This document shows positions 15,493 through 18,289 of a stretch of 18,289 nucleotides of DNA, one piece after another. This DNA is from Oryzihumus sp036391795 (GTDB taxonomy: Bacteria > Actinomycetota > Actinomycetes > Actinomycetales > Dermatophilaceae), in the NCBI RefSeq assembly GCF_036391795.1, contig NZ_DASVZH010000272.1, positions 1 through 18,289 on the forward strand. Reading direction: 5' to 3'. The first letter of the stretch is position 1. Every line of letters begins with the position of its first letter. The notes below the pieces were generated by a model, which was given only the letters and a program-made list of their open reading frames with translations, searched no databases and was not told the origin of the DNA. Both the position numbers and the translations under genes were made by a program.

Positions 15493-16338
15493 TCAGGCGC
15501 CGACGTTGAACTCGTCGGGGTCGGGGCCGATGCGCCCGGCCCGGTCCAGCCCGGCGATCGCGGCCAGGTCGTCGGCGTCGAGGTCGAAGCCGAAGACGTC
15601 GAAGTTCTCGCTGATCCGCGAGGGGGTCACCGACTTGGGGATGACCACGTTGCCCAGCTGCAGGTGCCAGCGCAGGATCACCTGGGCGGGCGTGCGGGCG
15701 TGCTTGCGCGCGATACCGGTGATGGTCTCGTCCTGGAGGAGGTCGCCGCCCTGGGCGAGCGGGCTCCACGCCTCGGTGACGATCCCGTGCTCGGCGTGGA
15801 AGCGGCGCAGCTGCTCCTGCTGCAGGCGCGGGTGCAGCTCGACCTGGTTGATGGCGGGCGCCTCACCGGTCTCGTCGATGAGCCGCTGCAGGTGGGCCGG
15901 CTGGAAGTTGCACACGCCCGCCGCACGGATGCGGCCGTCGGCGCGCAGCTGGAGCAGGGCCTTCCAGGTGTCGACGTAGGCGTCCTTGGCCGGCGTCGGC
16001 CAGTGGATGAGGTAGAGGTCGACGTAGTCCACGCCGAGGCGCTTGGCCGACGCGTCGAACGCGCGCAGGGTCTCGTCGTGGCCCTGGTCGTCGTTCCACA
16101 CCTTGGTGGTCAGGAAGATCTCGTCCCGGGAGACGTCGGTGGTGGCCAGCGCCCGGCCGACGCCGGCCTCGTTGTCGTAGATGCGGGCCGTGTCGATGCT
16201 GCGGTAGCCCACCTCGAGGGCGGTGGTCACGGCGGCGGTCGCCCCGTCGTCCGGGACCTGCCAGACGCCGAAGCCGAGCTGGGGGATGTCGACGGTGCTG
16301 TTGCCGGCGGTCAGGGTCACGTTCGGAACAGAAGTCAT
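15493..16338 (-). CDS. aldo/keto reductase
   Basis: A 281-residue NADPH-dependent oxidoreductase of the aldo/keto reductase superfamily, closest in style to 2,5-diketo-D-gluconate reductases (AKR5 type). The catalytic tetrad is complete: Asp49 and Tyr54 (SIDTARIYDNE), Lys79 (TTKVW) and His112 (LIHWP). The cofactor-phosphate region reads VVIPKSVTPSRISEN near the C-terminus. It is a cytoplasmic (beta/alpha)8 enzyme that probably reduces small aldehydes or ketones. The true substrate is not predictable. The ATG at 16338 has no ribosome binding site but has TAGGGT six bases before it, suggesting a leaderless mRNA. It is divergent from the accA-type gene, with 57 bases between the start codons. 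Confidence 0.9.
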   Translation of the reverse strand: MTSVPNVTLTAGNSTVDIPQLGFGVWQVPDDGATAAVTTALEVGYRSIDTARIYDNEAGVGRALATTDVSRDEIFLTTKVWNDDQGHDETLRAFDASAKRLGVDYVDLYLIHWPTPAKDAYVDTWKALLQLRADGRIRAAGVCNFQPAHLQRLIDETGEAPAINQVELHPRLQQEQLRRFHAEHGIVTEAWSPLAQGGDLLQDETITGIARKHARTPAQVILRWHLQLGNVVIPKSVTPSRISENFDVFGFDLDADDLAAIAGLDRAGRIGPDPDEFNVGA

Positions 16339-16344
16339 GTGTCG

Positions 16345-16350
16345 ACCCTA
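16345..16350 (-). promoter_or_regulatory. leaderless -10 box of the aldo/keto reductase gene
   Basis: The minus strand reads TTAGGGTCGACACATG. TAGGGT ends six bases before the start codon, matching the TANNNT box of leaderless actinobacterial genes. The -35 region is poor. Confidence 0.55.
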
Positions 16351-16382
16351 ACTCCCGTCCCGACCGCCTCCGGAGGAGGCGC

Positions 16383-16388
16383 TAGGCT
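16383..16388 (+). promoter_or_regulatory. leaderless -10 box of the acyl-CoA carboxylase alpha gene
   Basis: TAGGCT ends seven bases before the ATG at 16396, and no ribosome binding site lies between them (GGAGGAGG at 16371-16378 is too far upstream, about 17 bases). A weak -35 candidate, CCGACC (16360-16365), sits 17 bp upstream. Confidence 0.55.
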
Positions 16389-16395
16389 CCGGCGC

Positions 16396-18165
16396 ATGGC
16401 GCCCATCAGCAAAGTCTTGATCGCAAACCGCGGCGAGATCGCCGTCCGCATCGCGCGCGCGTGCAAGGACAGCGGCATCGGATCAGTTGCGGTCTATGCC
16501 GATCCCGACCGCGACGCACTGCACGTCAAGGTGGCCGACGAGGCCTTCGCCCTCGGCGGGACCACGCCAGGTGACTCCTACCTCGTGCAGGAGAAGCTGC
16601 TCGACGCCGCCCGCAAGGCCGGCGCGGACGCGGTCCACCCCGGATACGGCTTCCTCGCCGAGAACGCCTCGTTCGCCCAGGCCGTCATCGACGCCGGGCT
16701 GACGTGGATCGGCCCCTCCCCCGCGGCCATCGACTCCCTCGGCGACAAGGTCAAGGCCCGCCACATCGCCTCCCGCGCCAACGCCCCGCTGGTGCCGGGC
16801 ACGCCCGACCCGGTCGAGGGCGCGGACGAGGTCGTCGCCTTCGCCAAGGAGCACGGTCTGCCGGTGGCGATCAAGGCGGCCTACGGCGGCGGCGGGCGTG
16901 GCCTGAAGGTCGCGCGCACGCTGGAGGAGATCCCCGAGCTGTTCGAGTCGGCCACCCGCGAGGCCGTGGCCGCCTTCGGCCGCGGTGAGTGCTTCGTCGA
17001 GCGCTACCTCGACAAGCCGCGCCACGTCGAGACCCAGTGCCTGGCCGACACCCATGGCAACGTCGTGGTCGTCTCCACCCGCGACTGCTCGCTGCAGCGT
17101 CGCCACCAGAAGCTCGTCGAGGAGGCGCCTGCGCCGTTCCTGTCCCACGAGCAGAACGCCGAGCTGGTCCGCGCGTCCAAGGCGATCCTCAAGGAGGCCG
17201 GCTACCACGGGGCCGGCACGTGCGAGTTCCTCGTCGGCCAGGACGGCACGATCTCCTTCCTCGAGGTCAACACCCGCCTGCAGGTCGAGCACCCGGTCAC
17301 CGAGGAGGTCACCGGCATCGACCTGGTCCGCGAGCAGTTCCGGATCGCCAACGGCGAGGCGCTGGACTTCACCGACCCCGACCCGATCGGCCACTCCTTC
17401 GAGTTCCGCATCAACGGTGAGGACGCCGGACGCGGCTTCCTGCCCGCCCCCGGCGTGGTCTCCGACTTCCGCCCGCCGACAGGCCCGGGCGTGCGCCTGG
17501 ACTCCGGTGTGGAGTCCGGCGACGTCATCGGCGGTGCGTTCGACTCGATGCTGGCCAAGCTCATCGTCACCGGCAGGGACCGTCAGCAGGCGCTGGAGCG
17601 CTCGCGCCGCGCGCTGGCCGAGTTCGTCGTCGACGGCATGCCCACGGTGCTGCCGTTCCACCGCGTGGTCGTCGCGGACGAGGCGTTCGCCCCGACCGAC
17701 CCGCAGCAGCCGTTCGCTGTGCACACCCGCTGGATCGAGACCGAGTTCGACAACCAGATCCCCCCGTTCGCCGGCCCGGCCGCCGAGGCCCCCGAGGAGG
17801 ACGGCGAGCGACAGCAGATCGTCGTCGAGGTCGGCGGCAAGCGCCTCGAGGTGGTCCTGCCCGGCGGCCTGGCCCTCGGTGGTGGCGGGGCGGCCAAGAA
17901 GAAGGCCCCCAAGCGCTCCGGCGGCAGCAAGGGTGGCGCGGCCGTCTCCGGTGACGCCCTCACCGCCCCGATGCAGGGCACCATCGTCAAGATCGCTGTC
18001 GAGGAGGGCGCGACCGTCGAGGAGGGCGACCTGGTCGTGGTCCTCGAGGCGATGAAGATGGAGCAGCCGATCAACGCGCACAAGTCCGGCACGGTCACCG
18101 GCATCGTGGCCTCCGTCGGCGACACGGTCACCAACGGCGCGGTCATCGCCGAGATCAAGGACTGA
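16396..18165 (+). CDS. acyl-CoA carboxylase alpha subunit (biotin carboxylase + biotin carrier)
   Basis: A 589-residue AccA3/BccA-like subunit shared by acetyl- and propionyl-CoA carboxylases in Actinobacteria. Residues 1-450 are biotin carboxylase: KVLIANRGEIAVRIARAC at the N-terminus, the ATP-grasp glycine loop AAYGGGGRGLK (161-171), and the active-site segment EVNTRLQVEHPVTEE (Glu290, Asn292, Arg294, Glu298). A Lys/Gly/Ala-rich linker (about 498-515) leads to the biotin carrier domain, where Lys554 in EAMKMEQP is the biotinylated residue. Length agrees with M. tuberculosis AccA3 (about 600). The open frame continues far upstream but only as antisense of the aldo/keto reductase; ATG 16396 begins the conserved N-terminus. 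It carboxylates biotin for beta subunits, perhaps including the one at 10028-11620. Confidence 0.93.
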   Translation: MAPISKVLIANRGEIAVRIARACKDSGIGSVAVYADPDRDALHVKVADEAFALGGTTPGDSYLVQEKLLDAARKAGADAVHPGYGFLAENASFAQAVIDAGLTWIGPSPAAIDSLGDKVKARHIASRANAPLVPGTPDPVEGADEVVAFAKEHGLPVAIKAAYGGGGRGLKVARTLEEIPELFESATREAVAAFGRGECFVERYLDKPRHVETQCLADTHGNVVVVSTRDCSLQRRHQKLVEEAPAPFLSHEQNAELVRASKAILKEAGYHGAGTCEFLVGQDGTISFLEVNTRLQVEHPVTEEVTGIDLVREQFRIANGEALDFTDPDPIGHSFEFRINGEDAGRGFLPAPGVVSDFRPPTGPGVRLDSGVESGDVIGGAFDSMLAKLIVTGRDRQQALERSRRALAEFVVDGMPTVLPFHRVVVADEAFAPTDPQQPFAVHTRWIETEFDNQIPPFAGPAAEAPEEDGERQQIVVEVGGKRLEVVLPGGLALGGGGAAKKKAPKRSGGSKGGAAVSGDALTAPMQGTIVKIAVEEGATVEEGDLVVVLEAMKMEQPINAHKSGTVTGIVASVGDTVTNGAVIAEIKD

Positions 18166-18184
18166 CCGGCAGCTGGCAGACGCA

Positions 18185-18212
18185 AGGGCCCCGACCATGC
18201 GGTCGGGGCCCT
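18185..18212. terminator. terminator hairpin after the alpha subunit gene
   Basis: AGGGCCCCGACC (18185-18196) pairs perfectly with GGTCGGGGCCCT (18201-18212) around an ATGC loop, giving a 12-bp stem starting 20 bases after the stop codon. A probable minus-strand gene ends at 18232, so this hairpin may serve both directions. Confidence 0.75.
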
Positions 18213-18231
18213 CGTCGTGTCACGCCAGGCC

Positions 18232-18289
18232 TCACTCCGGCGCCGGGACGCCCCAGCCGGGGCGGTGCGGGTCGGCGTCGGGGTCGGCC
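18232..18289 (-). CDS. C-terminal end of a possible minus-strand gene (partial)
   Basis: Reading leftward from the right edge, one frame gives ADPDADPHRPGWGVPAPE and then a TGA stop at 18232-18234, twenty bases before the shared hairpin. Base use (G/C in every third position) and position just beyond a terminator make a real convergent gene plausible. The fragment is only about 18 codons, and I do not recognise the protein. Confidence 0.45.
   Translation of the reverse strand, partial: ADPDADPHRPGWGVPAPE

Noticed and set aside
15481..16395. Upstream extension of the carboxylase alpha frame
   Set aside because: This part is antisense to the aldo/keto reductase, and the conserved biotin carboxylase N-terminus begins at 16396.

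Overview
The window is a stretch of chromosome from a very GC-rich actinobacterium. Almost every third codon position is G or C, GTG and leaderless ATG starts occur, and there is a complete mycobacterial-type ergothioneine operon. The rRNA leader and overall gene style resemble Micrococcales, and my best guess is the Intrasporangiaceae; that placement is inference, not a measured result. I see no mobile element, CRISPR array, tRNA or region of foreign base composition.

Layout. Positions 1-410 carry no protein gene. They hold the promoter and leader of an rRNA operon that runs leftward on the minus strand, with its 16S gene beyond the left edge, followed by a strong hairpin. Next is a secreted subtilisin-like protease (minus). 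A plus-strand run follows: a CPA1 Na+/H+ antiporter fused to a UBP-type zinc finger, an MFS transporter and a Maf nucleotide pyrophosphatase. The egtABCD operon (5688-10017) is tightly packed, with 4-base overlaps or a 3-base gap at each junction, and encodes ergothioneine synthesis up to the last C-S lyase step. It converges on a minus-strand pair: an acyl-CoA dehydrogenase followed by an acyl-CoA carboxylase beta subunit. A LiuR-like MerR regulator is divergent from that pair, across a 28-bp palindrome. Then come an OafA-type membrane acyltransferase with an SGNH domain (plus), an aldo/keto reductase (minus), and a divergent biotin carboxylase/biotin carrier (acyl-CoA carboxylase alpha) subunit (plus). 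The right edge clips the end of a probable minus-strand gene.

How the genes fit together. EgtA makes gamma-glutamylcysteine, EgtD makes hercynine, EgtB joins them through a sulfoxide bond and EgtC removes the glutamate. The dehydrogenase and carboxylase beta subunit look like consecutive steps of short or branched acyl-CoA breakdown under the MerR regulator. The alpha subunit at 16396 could supply biotin carboxylase to that beta subunit as well as to others. Several genes (maf, egtA, the aldo/keto reductase and accA) have a TAGNNT -10 box 6-9 bases before the start codon and no ribosome binding site, the signature of leaderless mRNAs.

Most of the region is ordinary core metabolism. The points most worth a second look are the zinc-finger antiporter fusion, the MerR/dehydrogenase/carboxylase locus (whose dehydrogenase is not of the isovaleryl type its regulator would suggest), the missing egtE, and a terminator-like palindrome built from the stop codons of two converging genes.
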